DNA from: Chenopodium formosanum
Taxonomy: Eukaryota; Streptophyta; Magnoliopsida; Caryophyllales; Amaranthaceae
Length of the DNA stretch: 64,000 bases
Assembly: GCA_024500155.1 (NCBI GenBank)
Contig: CM044869.1
Location: 32,238,501 to 32,302,500 of the forward strand
Reading direction: 5' to 3'
Part shown: in pieces, positions 1-12,031 of the stretch
Numbering within the stretch: position 1 is the stretch's first letter
Layout of the letters: the number at the start of each line of letters is the position of its first letter
Notes under the pieces: generated by a model
What the model saw: only the letters and a program-made list of their open reading frames with translations
Databases searched by the model: none
What the model was told of the DNA's origin: nothing
Program-made: the position numbers and the translations under genes

Positions 1-2
1 AT

Positions 3-786
3 TCTAATGGTGGTAAATTTTTGTCTGAATTAACAAAGATGTTAGGTGTTCCTACTGATATGGATTGGGATCGTGTTACTTCTTTTATTCCCTTTCTTAA
101 GATTTTTTATGATGCTACTTTGAGACTCTCGGGATCTTTGTATGCTACTACTAATGTGTATTTGTTAGAACTTGTCACAATTGGCAAGATGATTAAAAAA
201 AAGTGTGAAAGTGTTGATGTTAAGGAAAGGTCAATGACCAATGGGATGAAGAAAAAGCATAACAAGTATTGGGAAAATGTGGATAACATTAACTTGATGT
301 TGTATGTTGCTGTTGTGCTTGACCCTAGACGTAAAATGCATTATGTTAAGTGGGCTATTAATGATCAATATGATTTTGACAAGGCCACCCAAGTTGTATG
401 ATATGGTGATGGAAACTTTGACTTCTTTGTATGAACATTATGCTGCTTTACAATCTCAAAATGTGTCAAGTGTTTCTGAAAATATTGATTTGACTTCAAA
501 AGACTTAGAAAACTATAATGATTGGCATGATGTTGCTGATTATGAGTTTGAGAGGGATATTGGGGGACAAACAGTTTTTGACAAAAAAAATGATTTGGAC
601 AAGTATTTGATGGATGATAGAGAGCCTAATATTATTAGTAAGAGTTTTGATGCTTTGGGATGGTGGAAAAAAGGGGTGGAGAGATATCCTACATTTGGTC
701 TTATGGCTAGGGATGTATTAGCCATTCCGATCTCCACGGTTGCATCCATTTCGTCATTGATGATTTCTTTTAGTATTAGAAGGTAA
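3..786 (+). pseudogene. hAT (RICESLEEPER-like, BED-finger type) transposase, C-terminal half, frameshifted
   Basis: The translation is open from the window edge (NGGKFLSELTKML) and continues through the RNase-H-fold region (LYVAVVLDPRRKMHYV) of plant RICESLEEPER/DAYSLEEPER-like transposases. The frame breaks near 395-400: the upstream frame stops at 401 and the protein resumes one frame over (LYDMVMETLTSLYEHY). The second part carries the hAT dimerisation region (LDKYLMDDREPN, then WWKKGVERYPTFGLMARDVL and AIPISTVAS). The usual SESAFSTGGR-like continuation is degraded after 760. The N-terminal BED finger would lie left of the window. The family was assigned by eye from these motifs. Inactive. 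Confidence 0.82.
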
Positions 787-1254
787 TACTTTTTTTAGAT
801 CGAATATTTAAAAAATTATAGTTTAATTTCTGCATCTTTTTTGTTTTTATTTATCTTATGATTTATCTAATATTTTGATATCTCATATTTTGTAGAGTTG
901 TTGACTAGCTGTATGCTCGTACTTTGTTAATCCACTTCGGTTTCCGGCGTTGATGACTTTTTTTTAGTATTAGATGAAATATATGTATTGTTAGCATTTG
1001 GACATTAATGTATTTGGACTTTAAATTTTCTTTGTTATGTAATTTGTACTTTTGTAGCAATTAGCCAATTAGTTTGCATTTTGCAGGTTATTTGTATTTT
1101 GTAATTTTATTATTTTGTTTTTTCTGAAAATTAGTTGTAGACAATAATTACAAGTCTTTTTTTTTTTTTTTTTTTGATACGATAATTACAAGTCAATTTT
1201 ATCTCTCTTTGTTCAGGTTATATTACATGAGAAAAAAATGGGAAAAAAAAATCA

Positions 1255-1447
1255 ATTTTGCCATTTAAAACAACTTCTAAACAAAGTAGTTGGATATAGG
1301 ATATCCGATCCGAAAATTTCAGATATCCAGATTTTTGGATATCCGAACTTTTCGGATCGGATACAAATACCAAATATACGTATTTTCGGATACGGATATC
1401 CGATCTGAAATCCCCTTTCGGATCGGATATCTGATTAATCAGGCCTA
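1255..1447. repeat. Subterminal GATATCCG/CGGATC word repeats of the hAT element
   Basis: Short palindromic words (GATATCC, GGATATCC, CGGATCGGAT) recur about every 15-25 bases in both orientations up to the element end. Such arrays near hAT ends are usually transposase binding sites; that role is inferred here. Confidence 0.6.
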
Positions 1448-2230
1448 GCCTCAAGTTATCTTATTAACCTTTTGGTCATTATCAATGAAAGCTTAAACCT
1501 TTCCCCTATTTTATTGTTATACTCTGTTTAATATTGTTATTCTCATTCAATTCTTGTCACAAACAAGCTAGGAAGTGAAAGCTAAGTTACTTGAACTCTT
1601 AATTTCACCTTAAAGCCGAGCCGAACATGAGTAGAGCGTAAAGCACTTTGACACTTAATTTTCATTTTAGGACAAAATCATGAATTTTTTTTACAAAATG
1701 ACCGAGTTAGACACTTTTACACATACATGGGTACCCAAATCGAGTAACATAACGTAAAAGTAGTTGTTTGGCTAATAACCACAAAGAATAGAGATCTCTT
1801 CCTAACAAACTATTCTGCTAAAAAAATGGTTTGTTCCATACATTTCTGCAAATTTCTAACCTTGATCATATGTATATAATGCCTTGGCAACTCTCATGAT
1901 AAAGCTACAACCCTTCTAGACTCATTACCCACCCAATGGTAAGCCACAACCTAATTTAACTTTTTAATAAATAAAAATTATTTGTGTTTGCTAATGTTTG
2001 CCAGGCTAAGAAAATGTATGAAGCAAATTAACATATGCAACAATAGTGTAGCTACTAGCTTAGTCTTTTAAAGACTTGCAAGCAACTACCTATTGACAAC
2101 CATTAGAGTTGCTCTTATAATATTCTTGCTCAAATAGGAACCATTGCATTTAACTCTTTCAAGTTCAATAAAATTTGGTTGATTGTGGGGTTATAGTCAT
2201 TTCTTTAAATGCCTACTCTTAATATGAATG
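1448..2230. other. AT-rich intergenic DNA, no gene seen
   Basis: I find no convincing coding region, RNA gene or element boundary. The sequence is AT-rich with short homopolymer runs. Confidence 0.5.
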
Positions 2231-2810
2231 TAAGAATGGAAAAACATAGATAAATGGCATTGTACAATATTTTATAATGGGAGAGAATTGGAGACAATAA
2301 CTTTTTAGTGGAAGAAAGAACTTCCATAGCTAGTAGCCCCAAAAGAAGTAGAGAAAAACAGAAAGTGTATTTGGGACAAATATTTACACTTGTTTGGATT
2401 ATGAAAATTAAAGGGAAAGGAAGAGAAGAGAAAATAAGGGATCCATCCTTCCTTGTTTGGTATCTTTTGTTAGGAGGGAAATGGAAGGATTCGTTAGTCT
2501 TAATAAAAATATAAGAGTGGAAAAACATAGATAAATGGCATTGTTAAATTATTATGGGAGAGAAATGGAGACCATAATTTTTAAGTAGAAGAAAGAACTT
2601 CTATTGCTAGTAGCCCCAAGGGAAGCACACAAAAATTAGAAAGTTCATTTGGGACAAACATTTACACTTTGTTTGGATTGAGAACATCTGAGGGAAAGGA
2701 AAAGAAGAGAAAAGAAGGGATCCATCCTTCTTTGTTTGAATACCATTTGTTAGGAAAGAAAGAAAGGGAAGGGAAGCGAAGGGAAGGGAAATGTAAGGAT
2801 TCATTTTTTC
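2231..2810. repeat. Diverged two-copy tandem duplication, ~281-bp period
   Basis: The segment beginning TAAGAATGGAAAAACATAG at 2231 recurs at 2512 (TAAGAGTGGAAAAACATAG). The two copies share the order of their landmarks: the ATAAATGGCATTGT start, a GGAGA...CCATAATTT-like stretch, CTAGTAGCCCCAA, TTTGGGACAAA, GGGATCCATCCTTC and AAGGATTC. Copy 2 has gained a GGGAAGGGAAG purine tract near 2765-2790. Small open frames inside on either strand have no family match I can see. Confidence 0.75.
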
Positions 2811-4104
2811 TCCCTCTTTAATGAATTAAATCCTTCCAATGTTGGAAAGATTGGCGGGCAAAATGTAACGTTTTCTTCTCCGTCCCCTTCCTTCTTCCCC
2901 TTCCTTCCCTTTCCCTTCCACTTTGCTATCTAAATAAACCGTTAGGGAAAAACGGAAAGCTTGAATAGGGACGAAGTGATTATGCGGGGCTTCTAGTTGT
3001 AAGTATTTCATTAAAGGTTAGAATTCCAAAAAGCAGCCTCCAACAGTCCTCTGATACAAAAATAACGGTGGCTCCTAGTGACTTGTTTGGTTTGCTTAGA
3101 CCTAGCTAAGAAGTGGAATATGAGAGGTCATAGAATGCAAAACCAGGACTGGGTTTAGGTCATGAAACAGAGTTCAAATGTCATTAAGTTCTAAAGCTTT
3201 AATATACTACAAGACAGCACATTAACTGTACCAGGAAGATTATAAACTCAGTGGACTCATTTACTCAAAAATGGCTTGCCACATCAAAACAAGATATATC
3301 ATATATACCAACAAAAATCTGAAAATAAGTAAACACTAAACAGTTGAGCAGCAACAGCGGAATTTATAATTTCACATCAGTTCAAATGAGCAGAGTTTCT
3401 ACAAATAAACGATTCTTCCATTATCTAGGTTATCTTACACAGATTCTTCATACCGTTTTTAAGATAAATTATACAAAATGGGATGGGAACCTTGGGAAAC
3501 ACAGTATGAAGATGAATGCATGCATATTTTTCAAATCTCCCGGGATTTGAAAGTTCCATTCAGACAGTTCTAGCTAAGTTCACGGAATATTTAACCAGAA
3601 ACTGTCCAGCATAAAATTAGCTGATTCACTCTATTAGAAACAGCATTCATTGTGATTAACAATTTGGAATGACGGATCCATGGTTCATCTCTACAAATGA
3701 CTTGCTACCCGATCATTATAATCTCGATGTCACTGATTTAAATCTCTTAACGTTTAAACATTTGGGTAAAAGATTAAGAGTGGTAGGATTTCAATACGAT
3801 TCCACAATCTTATGGTCCACCAATCAAATCCAACATACAATGATAAATAAGAATAAACAATATTATACATATTTTTTTATTACTATTTAATTCAACAATC
3901 AGTAAAATTATTTCAACTATTGCTGCTGAAAATTGAAAACATTAAAGAAATTCATATAATTTTATAAAAACTTTAAGCTGATCTATCTTGCTTGCTAGGA
4001 AGAAAAATAAATTGTTCAAAGAACAGTGATTAACATCCAGCGAACTCATATATACAACGAAAGCAACCAAATAAAGACATGAATAGCAAGCCATAAGTTA
4101 TTAC
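2811..4104. other. Downstream of the last visible DRG exon; no exon found
   Basis: I looked here on the minus strand for the expected next exons of the DRG gene (the VIST...CNCI segment, the NKxD motif and the TGS domain) and found none. The stretch is either the start of a very long intron that runs out of the window past the hAT element, or the point where the gene was truncated. A CT-rich tract lies near 2875-2925. Confidence 0.45.
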
Positions 4105-7100
4105 CTGCCTTCCTCTACCTTTTCCATCCTTGGCACCCTCAATGATACCTGGTAGGTCCAACAGCTGCCAAACAAATTAACAAAGTGAGGTGTCCCATCA
4201 CTAATAGCAAGTGTAAGAGCATCACAGCACAGCTCTAAAATGGACAAGTAGTTAAGGTTACAAGCGTTGTAGATGGCCTTAATTAAATGGTACTACAGAC
4301 GATATTCCAAACACTTCATTGATAATACAAAAGGACCATGCACCATCCAACTCCACTATCAAGGCAAAATTGAGGATAAAACAAGCGACGAAGCTAAATA
4401 TCAACATGGACAAATCTAATAAAATCAGACCACATCCTCATATACGAGCCGCCTATTCTCTTGTCTTGATTTCTAGGTTCAAGTCACAAAAACATCTTTG
4501 GTTAACTAGCTTGAATTAAGATACCCCAACATATAGAACAAATAAAGGCAAGTGGATGATCACTACACGCATTGAAGAATGCTCAACTTGGGTCAAAATA
4601 TGCTAGGCAAGTTACTGAGACTTAAATTTATTCAAACAATTATTAGACTGGTAAAGCTTATTGTACACAAGTTTATCTCAGAAAATAAAAAGATTTACAA
4701 TGACATGCTATTACAGTTTTCTTACATCAATACCTAAGACAAATTGACAATAAGAGTGGAAGCGGTGCTACTATGAGTCTTCAAATCATCTCAAATACAC
4801 ATGCTGGATACTCAATCGGACATTGATAATAAGATAAATTTGGGAGAAAATCATATAAATTATAGTAAGATCATCGAGTTGACACTTCAGACATACTTCT
4901 AACAAAGTCAGAGTGGAAGTTTTAGATGCAATAATTATCTCCGGATGTAGGCCTAAACGGCTAAAGCAATCAAAACATGTTCACGTTGGATCCCTTCCAA
5001 AAAGGTGGCTTCCCTTAGTCTCCCAATTCTTGAATTCCATGAGCCTTGGGCATACTATTATTACTGATCTTTGTAGCCTCATATAGCATCATTAGAAGCT
5101 TAAAAATTTTATTTAAAAGTCAGACCTTTCAAAGCTGACACGCCAGCAAAATCATGCAATAACAGACCTCAATATATTATATTCAAGGAAACCAGACACA
5201 TACCCAAAAAATAACATTTTTACCCTCACATTCCAATGAAAAAAAGGGTATAGTCTTAAAAAACAACAATAGGTACACATACATTGTCCAATAAAAGTGA
5301 TGTTCCATTAAACTTTTGACCATAATGAATATAATGATACAACAAAGTAAAAGCTACTGAACCTAGAATTATATCAAAAATATTGCGATAAATTGATAGC
5401 TGAAGTATACCTGAATCTTAGCTCCTCTGTACATTATCACTCCAGGAATGCAAGTCAATGTAGTAAACTCATAAGAAGCAACCTATTCAACATATACAAA
5501 AGGATTAGGAGAACTTCCAGTAGCAAGAATGTCTTCCCCTGTCTTTAGTCTTTCATCTGTTGTCTACTGCTCAATAAAATTAATCTGTTTTAATTTGCTA
5601 GCTCATCCCCTCCATGCCCCACCCCCTTCTGAATTCTGTACTTGTGGCTATGTGAGTGTGAAGATTAGTGTTAGAAAACATGTGGGATGGTAGTCGGGAA
5701 TAGGTGTGGGTACATGCAAATGCAAGAGAAGATAATAGCGAAAATAAGAGAGAGAACAAAAGGAAACAAGTCCAGCAGTCCAACCCTTTTATTGCCAACA
5801 ACTTGTGAACATGAGACCAGAGAAAAAGATGCAATACCTCAGAGAAAGTCCCAGTCAACTTATTAAGTAATGTTGATTTCCCAACCGATGGAAAGCCAAC
5901 CAACCCAACTCGTGCATCTCCACTTTTTGTTACGTCAAAACCTTCACCAGCACCACCACCTCCTTTCGAGGTGGGTGTCAAAAGATCCCTCCGTAGCTTA
6001 GCAAGTTTAGCCTGACAATTTAAAACAATCAAAGCAAAAAAATGTAAGAGAAAACCAGAAAATAAATTCTCATAGTTGAAAGGATACTGAACAAGAAACA
6101 AAATTGACACAGTAACACAAAAGAAACTTTGATAACTATATAACTTTAACTCAGTACTATACAAGTTAAAATAAAAAAATTCAACTTCGTTAAGCAAATA
6201 TCCCATTTATCATTTAATTGAATGCTTCAGAAATAAAATAATGGGAACTGAATGCAGGGAATTTGATTTCATACAAGCAATGGAGAATATGGTAAACAAA
6301 CCATAAACAAATTTTTGGTAGTGTGATTAATGTGAGTGTATTTCAGCTTCAGCCCCCCAGTACCATGGCTATTCACAACTTTTCTGGACAAATTCCATAA
6401 GCCATCATAAAATCAAAGCTATATTCTTTCAAATTCACAAGGCATTTTCTATACAATACAGACTTATGGAATATCTAAAATTTAGATCATAACTAAACTC
6501 ATCATTTTATGCTAAATGGCTCCCATCATAATTAGATCATAACTAAAACTCATCATCTTTTGTGGAAGACTATACAGAATAATCACTTTTGGTTCATGTA
6601 GCCGACCGCATTCATGGGATTAAGCCTTTGGTTGATTAATTGATACATCAATTAGCCAATAAAAAGGCCTTCTTTAATTGGGGGTTTTACTTCTTTAGGA
6701 TCAAGGTTTTGAAATAATAATTGGTTTCAATAATGCTACTCCTTCTATTTCAAATAGATGTCTTATTTGCCTTTTGCACATGTTTAGAGGAACATGAACA
6801 AGAAAAGAAATTTAGGGACAAAAGTTTGAATAAGAAAAGAAATGAGATACTTATTTAGGGACAAAAGTTTGTGGTTGATTAGGACTTGTATTTAAGGACA
6901 AAGGAAGTACTTTCAAAGTTTCAAGTAGCATTTTACTTCAGGATTTGTTAAATTTTGCAAAGTTATCAAATGGATTGTAACATCCATTCGACCCAAGCAG
7001 ATGCAAATTTCTAAAAGTTACGTGAGAGGAGTTAATGATACAAGAGAGGGAAAGCTTGAGGAGTTTAATTAGGAGCTAGTGCACCTCATCTTGACATAAA

Positions 7101-8924
7101 AACAAAAACATTTAACAATCTACCATTAAGGCTTTGTTCTCTTCATCTGAATTCAACTAAAATGAATAGATTTTATTGATTAAACTAATGATAAATGTGA
7201 ATGTCTTTAATAACTTATAAGTAAAATTATAGAAAGTTGGTATTATGAAAACATACATTTACACAAATTTAATAGGATCTTAAATGACTATGTTTCATCA
7301 TAGTTAAATCACAAAAGTTAGTTTAAGTAGAGTTAGTATTTAGTAATAGTGTTTAGTGACTTGAGTCAAAATGTGTTAGATATATTAGTGATAAAAATTG
7401 GTGTTCAGTGATTAACAAATACTACCTTCTTTGTTAAAGTTCATACCTTTTTCTGTTTTTCTTCTAAACACTTTTACTTATATCACTTTTGGCAAAATCC
7501 TTTATCTAAATTTACCCCTCTTCCCCACAATATTTACAGTTTTACACATTTTCACTCACTCCCTCTTACTTTTTCCACTTGTTTTTACACCTAACTAGTT
7601 AGCATCTATCTTATTGTATCTACCATATTCATAAACCCAATCACCACATCAACATTCTCTATCCGATTATCGTAATTGGTAGTAAATGTTAAGAGCTTTT
7701 AGAAATGAAAGAAATATATATATTGTTGTATAAAATACAATTTTCATCGATTCATACTAAATGTTATTGATTAGAATTAATTTAAAATGATTTTTGCTTA
7801 CCATAATTAGTTTTTAGGAATTAAAATGGCCTCATATACATAAGCTTCATAAACATTAGATAATAACGAATACAATTAGCTATAGATAATATTCCCCGTT
7901 GATCACAATCAAACTAAGCCTTAGACTTTATTCCCTTCCCCTTATTTTAGGTAGTAAACACTTAATTCTTGTAATAATCATGTCACACAAGATCATATCA
8001 TTAAAAATTAAGAACAGACCATAACTCCTCAATTCTATTTGGTTATCGCCAACCATTTATAATTTTATATCAATAAGAAATTATTTTTTAAAAAAAAAAA
8101 AAACTTGGCAAATACACATTAAGAATAACTCCCTTTGTTTATTAAAAATCATTATGATTGTCCACGTTTATAACGCACAATTTTAACCATAATATCTCTA
8201 ACTACGTATTAATAAAGATTTTTAAATTAAGATATTCTTAAAGCAATCTTTGATGCATTAGCCAAAACAAAATATTTTTCCTACTTACTCTTTAGCTCAC
8301 CTATTCTCAATATCTTTGCTCATTTCAAGTACATACTTATAGCTATGAGAAGCTTATTTGTTCACCTCTCTAATCAAAATTAATACAACTATGCACACCC
8401 ATCCCTATAATGTCAATGCCACAAGAAAAGAATTAACTTCCGTACGATGAAAAGCTTAATTACTAAGCAATAATTACCTTCAACAGTCCAAGATGATTGG
8501 CAGTAGCTTTATTCTTCTGGGTCCTCGCCATCTGCATGAAATAAATAAATTGTAACTCCAACGTATCCAAATATCAAATACACCATTGCTTAAAAATATA
8601 TTACAGAAAACTAATTATAATAAACAGAACTCATCTCGATTAACTTTCTCCACAACTTTTATTTGAGCAAAATTAACCACTAAATAACCTTCAAATTAAA
8701 TTAATTAAATTGCATAGAAACCATCTCAATTAACAATTTACAACTAAAATTTAAGCAAATTAACCACCAAAAAAAATTTCAAATAGCAATAAAATTATAA
8801 AAAATTAAATACTAAAAAAAAAATTAAATTAAAAAAAAAAAAAAAAAAAAAGTCGCAGAAAAATAGATATAGATTGGATTACCTCATCTTCGATATCTTT
8901 GATTTTCTGCATAACAGTCGCCAT
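4105..8924 (-). CDS. DRG: DRG-family developmentally regulated GTP-binding protein, 5' five exons only
   Basis: Five exons on the minus strand join in frame without stops and have GT-AG borders: 8883-8924, 8478-8531, 5838-6011, 5411-5482 and 4105-4164 (134 codons). The start is MATVMQKIKDIEDE, followed by MARTQKNKATANHLGLLK, the typical DRG N-terminus. The G1/P-loop GFPSVGKST lies near residues 71-79, the switch-I region YEFTTLTCIPGV near 94-105 and the G3 motif DLPG at 117-120. DRG proteins are roughly 370-400 residues, cytosolic, bind ribosomes through a partner (DFRP) and act in translation. The G4 NKxD motif and the TGS domain are absent from the window. Either the gene continues beyond position 1 through a long intron containing the hAT element, or it is truncated. 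Intron 2 (6012-8477) is 2.5 kb, AT-rich and holds a MITE; introns 1, 3 and 4 show nothing else. Confidence 0.9.
6739..6907. mobile_element. Stowaway-like MITE in DRG intron 2
   Basis: The left end CTCCTTCTATTTCAAATA and the right end TATTTAAGGACAAAGGAAG form imperfect inverted repeats. Both are flanked by TA (6737-6738 and 6908-6909), the Stowaway target site. The 169-bp body is non-coding. Confidence 0.6.
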
Positions 8925-9228
8925 TTTTGCTGAATTAAAGGAGTTTTTCTTCGAAGAGTGTTTTTGATATTTCTACTTCAAGGGCGATTTTATGAAGAGA
9001 GAGTTCTGGAAGAGTGCGAAAACGAAAAGAAATGGAAAAATCCCTGAGAAAATAAAATTACGGAGTAGAGTTGTTTCAATGTTTAGCAACCTAATAGCCC
9101 AGAGCTCTTGCTTGCTGGGTCTGGACTCTGGAGCCGTGCACAATTAGGAGATGAGTTAGTCCAATATTGAGGACACTTTGGTCATTTAGGCTTGGCATTG
9201 GTTTTTTTTTTTAATAATTTAATTATTA
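8925..9228 (-). promoter_or_regulatory. Presumed 5' UTR and proximal promoter of the DRG gene
   Basis: This lies immediately upstream of the DRG start codon. I see no clear TATA box. The stretch next to the ATG (8925-9060) is purine-rich on the plus strand, so CT-rich on the coding strand, which is common in plant leaders. Assignment rests on position alone. Confidence 0.35.
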
Positions 9229-9474
9229 CTCCTCTGTTCCACAAATAATGCAATAAGGATGAAATTACGCAATTTAAAAGCACATTTTATATGCAATCTA
9301 TAATTATATAAGAGTAAAAACTATATAAAGTTGATATTGTGAAAGTATTATACAAGACGAATCTAACAAACATGACTATATTTTACTTTACGTATAAATC
9401 ATAATATATGGTCAAACAAACGTGATGAATAGTGTAAAAGTCCAGTTGCTACAATATTACTAAAATAGAGGTAG
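9229..9474. mobile_element. Stowaway-like MITE upstream of DRG
   Basis: The left end CTCCTCTGTTCCACAAATA and the right end TACTAAAATAGAGGTAG (inverted: CTACCTCTATTTTAGTA) match imperfectly. Both are bordered by TA (9227-9228 and 9475-9476). There is no coding capacity. Confidence 0.5.
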
Positions 9475-9861
9475 TACTATATTAGATCATCTCTATTGTT
9501 GAGACTCAACTTTGAGTATTGAAATACAAAATGATTTATTTTTTACCTCCAATGATGATACTCAACCCACTTCTTAATTTAGCAACTCATGTAAAGTTTA
9601 ATTTTCTAATGGTGAGACTTTCTAAAGTATATTAATGTCACTTTTAATGTATGGCCCACCAAATCCTTTTTTTTCCTTTTGTGAGGAGTTGTTGTCTAAT
9701 TTGTTTTTTTTTAAAAAAAAATGCAACATAAAATAACAAATCATTAATTCTCATGAAATAAAACATTAATCCTCATAAAATAAAACATTAAGTACTACAT
9801 AAATAGATTGAAGCAAATATGCATAAATAGATTGAAGCAAATATTCATCATTATTCATTGA

Positions 9862-9869
9862 AACACGAC
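9862..9869. other. Unoccupied hAT target site in array unit 0
   Basis: Unit 0 reads AACACGAC followed directly by TATGAAATGC. In the other units AACACAAC appears on both sides of the hAT element before the same TATGAAATGC. This is the paralogous empty site and fixes the insertion point. Confidence 0.85.
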
Positions 9870-10226
9870 TATGAAATGCTTTAAATTAATTTATTGGAAG
9901 TAAAATGGTTCACTCTTAAAAGATTTAAACTGCAAAAACTAAAAAGTAGTTGCTGGAGCTTGGAGAGTCTTGTAGTAGCGGTTGGAGACATCAGATATTG
10001 TAAGTTTTTCCAAAGAAAATTGTTTCAGTTAGGTTCTTTACAAAAAAAAAAAAAAAAAAAAAAAAAAACTTAAATAAATTACAAAATATATTATAATGTT
10101 GATAAGGGGCTCACACTTTTTGTGAAAACACTAATCCTCATAAAATAAAACATTAAATACTACATAAATAGATTGAAGCATAAATAGATTGAAGCAAATA
10201 TTCATCATTATTCATTGCAACACAAC

Positions 10227-11710
10227 TAGGGTGCTAATCAAGCGAGTCGATCGCGAGCTACAGGGTGCTCGACTTGTGATCGAAAACCATGACTCGTGCT
10301 CGAACTCGACTCGTTACTTGCTAAGCTCGTTAATCTTTTGCTCGACTCGTGATCGTTTAATTTTAGCATAGCTCAACTCGTAACTCACGTAGCTCAATTC
10401 TACCAGCTCGATTGCTCGGCTCGTAACTCGAAAAACTCAATTGCTCGAATAACTCGATTGTTTAGCTCGTGATTAACTCGTTTAAAATTGTTTTTCTTCC
10501 TTTATTTAACTTAATTAATTTTATCAACTAATAAATCAAATGAACATAATAAAATAATGAGTAACAAAATAATTAGAGTATAAATTCAAATTCTTACACA
10601 AAAAACAATAGAACAAAATTAATAGTAGAACTGTACAATGATTTTTATAAAACCTAGTACTACATGAAATAATTCTTGTCTTCAATAAGTCTTAGCATGC
10701 AAGTCAATCGGTATATCACCAAAATTAGGAAATCGGAATAATAAATTCTTTTGGCTCATCTTCTCCAATGTTATTCTGCAATGAAACAACATGGTATGAA
10801 GTTAAAATAATACTCTAAATAAATTACAAAAAGATAAAACTTGATTATACAATTAAAGCAAGTAGCAGCCAAACAAAAAAATTGCAGCAAGCCAGCAACC
10901 TTCAACTAAACTAATACTACTTCGTATTTACAAAAAAAAAAAAAAAAAAAAAAAAAGCCGGATGAATAACTTCAAATTTACAAGGAATCAAAGTTAATTA
11001 AACCAAAAACGCCTACATTATTCCTTTAGTTGTTCAAGTAGATAAAAAAATTAACCAACTTTTTGAATGAATATACTAGAACAACCACAGATCTACAACA
11101 AAAGAGAATAAAAACTAAAATCGCAACTGTTATATTAAAATTGAAGCTTTTTCCTTGTTAAAATTGGTTTTAAGTTTATCTTGATCTCGGTTCCTCTTTC
11201 AATTCATATTCCCTATAAGGTGTGAGCTACTTACTTGAGATTTGAGAAGTAAAGAGAGAAAAGAACAAAGAGGCGCCTGCGAGCTTGAGAGCTAGGGTTT
11301 TTGGTTTTGTGAGTAGTGGGAAGCTGAGTGAGTAGTTTGTAAAATTGTAATGGGCTAATTTTTTTGGAGAAATTGTAATGGGCTATGTGATAGTTTGGGT
11401 ATTCTAGAATGTAGGATTACTGGTAGTGTGGGACTGTGGGTGGATTTAGTGAATTTTTCGAAATTTATTTTTTCTTTTTTATTAATATGCAACACTTTTT
11501 TTTTTCCTGTAATTTCCTATTTTTATTATAATTTTTTATATAATATTTTAATAAAAAATATTAACGAGCTGCTCGCGAGCTTACCGAGTCGAGTTACAGC
11601 TTGCTCGACTCGTGCTGGTTAAGGTTTTGAGTCGAGTCGAGTTTTGATCAAGCGTTGACCGAATCGATCTCGAGTTGCTCGCGAGCTGCTCAACTCAATT
11701 AGCACCTCTA
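10227..11710. mobile_element. Non-autonomous hAT element, array copy 1
   Basis: The 1484-bp element starts TAGGGTGCTAAT and ends ATTAGCACCTCTA, imperfect hAT-type inverted repeats. It is flanked by a perfect 8-bp duplication AACACAAC (10219-10226, 11711-11718). About 240 bp at the left and 150 bp at the right are dense in GCTCG/GAGCT/ACTCG words. The centre is AT-rich. At 10726-10776 on the minus strand a short exon-like piece follows a TTGCAG acceptor and reads NNIGEDEPKEFIIPIS then stop; it may be a remnant of the autonomous parent's last exon. Copy 1 keeps variants (GATCGAAAACC) not seen in copies 2-4. Confidence 0.88.
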
Positions 11711-12031
11711 AACACAACTATGAAATGCTTTAAATTAATTTATTGGAAGTAAAATGGTTCACTCTTAAAAGATTTAAACTGCAAAAACTAAAAAGTAGCC
11801 GCTGGAGCTTGGAGAGTCTTGTAGTAGCGGTTGGAGACATCAAATATTGTAAGTTTTTCAAAAAAAAAAAAAACTTAAATAAATTACAAAATATATTATA
11901 ATGTTGATAAGGGGCTCACACTTTTTGTGAAAACACTAATCCTCATAAAATAAAACATTAAGTACTACATAAATAGATTGAAGCATAAATAGATTGAAGC
12001 AAATATTCATCATTATTCATTGCAACACAAC

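Larger units (their letters stand above)
1..1447 (+). mobile_element. hAT DNA transposon, 3' part, cut by the window edge
   Basis: This is the right-hand portion of a hAT element. It holds the 3' half of a broken transposase reading rightwards, an AT-rich untranslated stretch, and a subterminal zone packed with GATATCCG-type words. It ends at 1447 with a terminus that reads inward as TAGGCCTGATTAATCAG, a hAT-like inverted-repeat end. The left end and its 8-bp target duplication lie outside the window, so the boundary cannot be confirmed by a duplication; the bases expected to form it are 1448-1455. The transposase is disrupted, so this copy cannot act alone. Confidence 0.7.

Noticed and set aside
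10040..10068. Poly-A tracts as tails of SINEs or processed pseudogenes
   Set aside because: The tracts recur at the same place in every array unit and have no 5' SINE promoter boxes or flanking target duplications.
10189..10371. 60-codon frame repeated in each array unit, and the 61-codon frame near the hAT right end
   Set aside because: They translate subterminal hAT word repeats and AT-rich spacer; repetition comes from the array, not from coding conservation.
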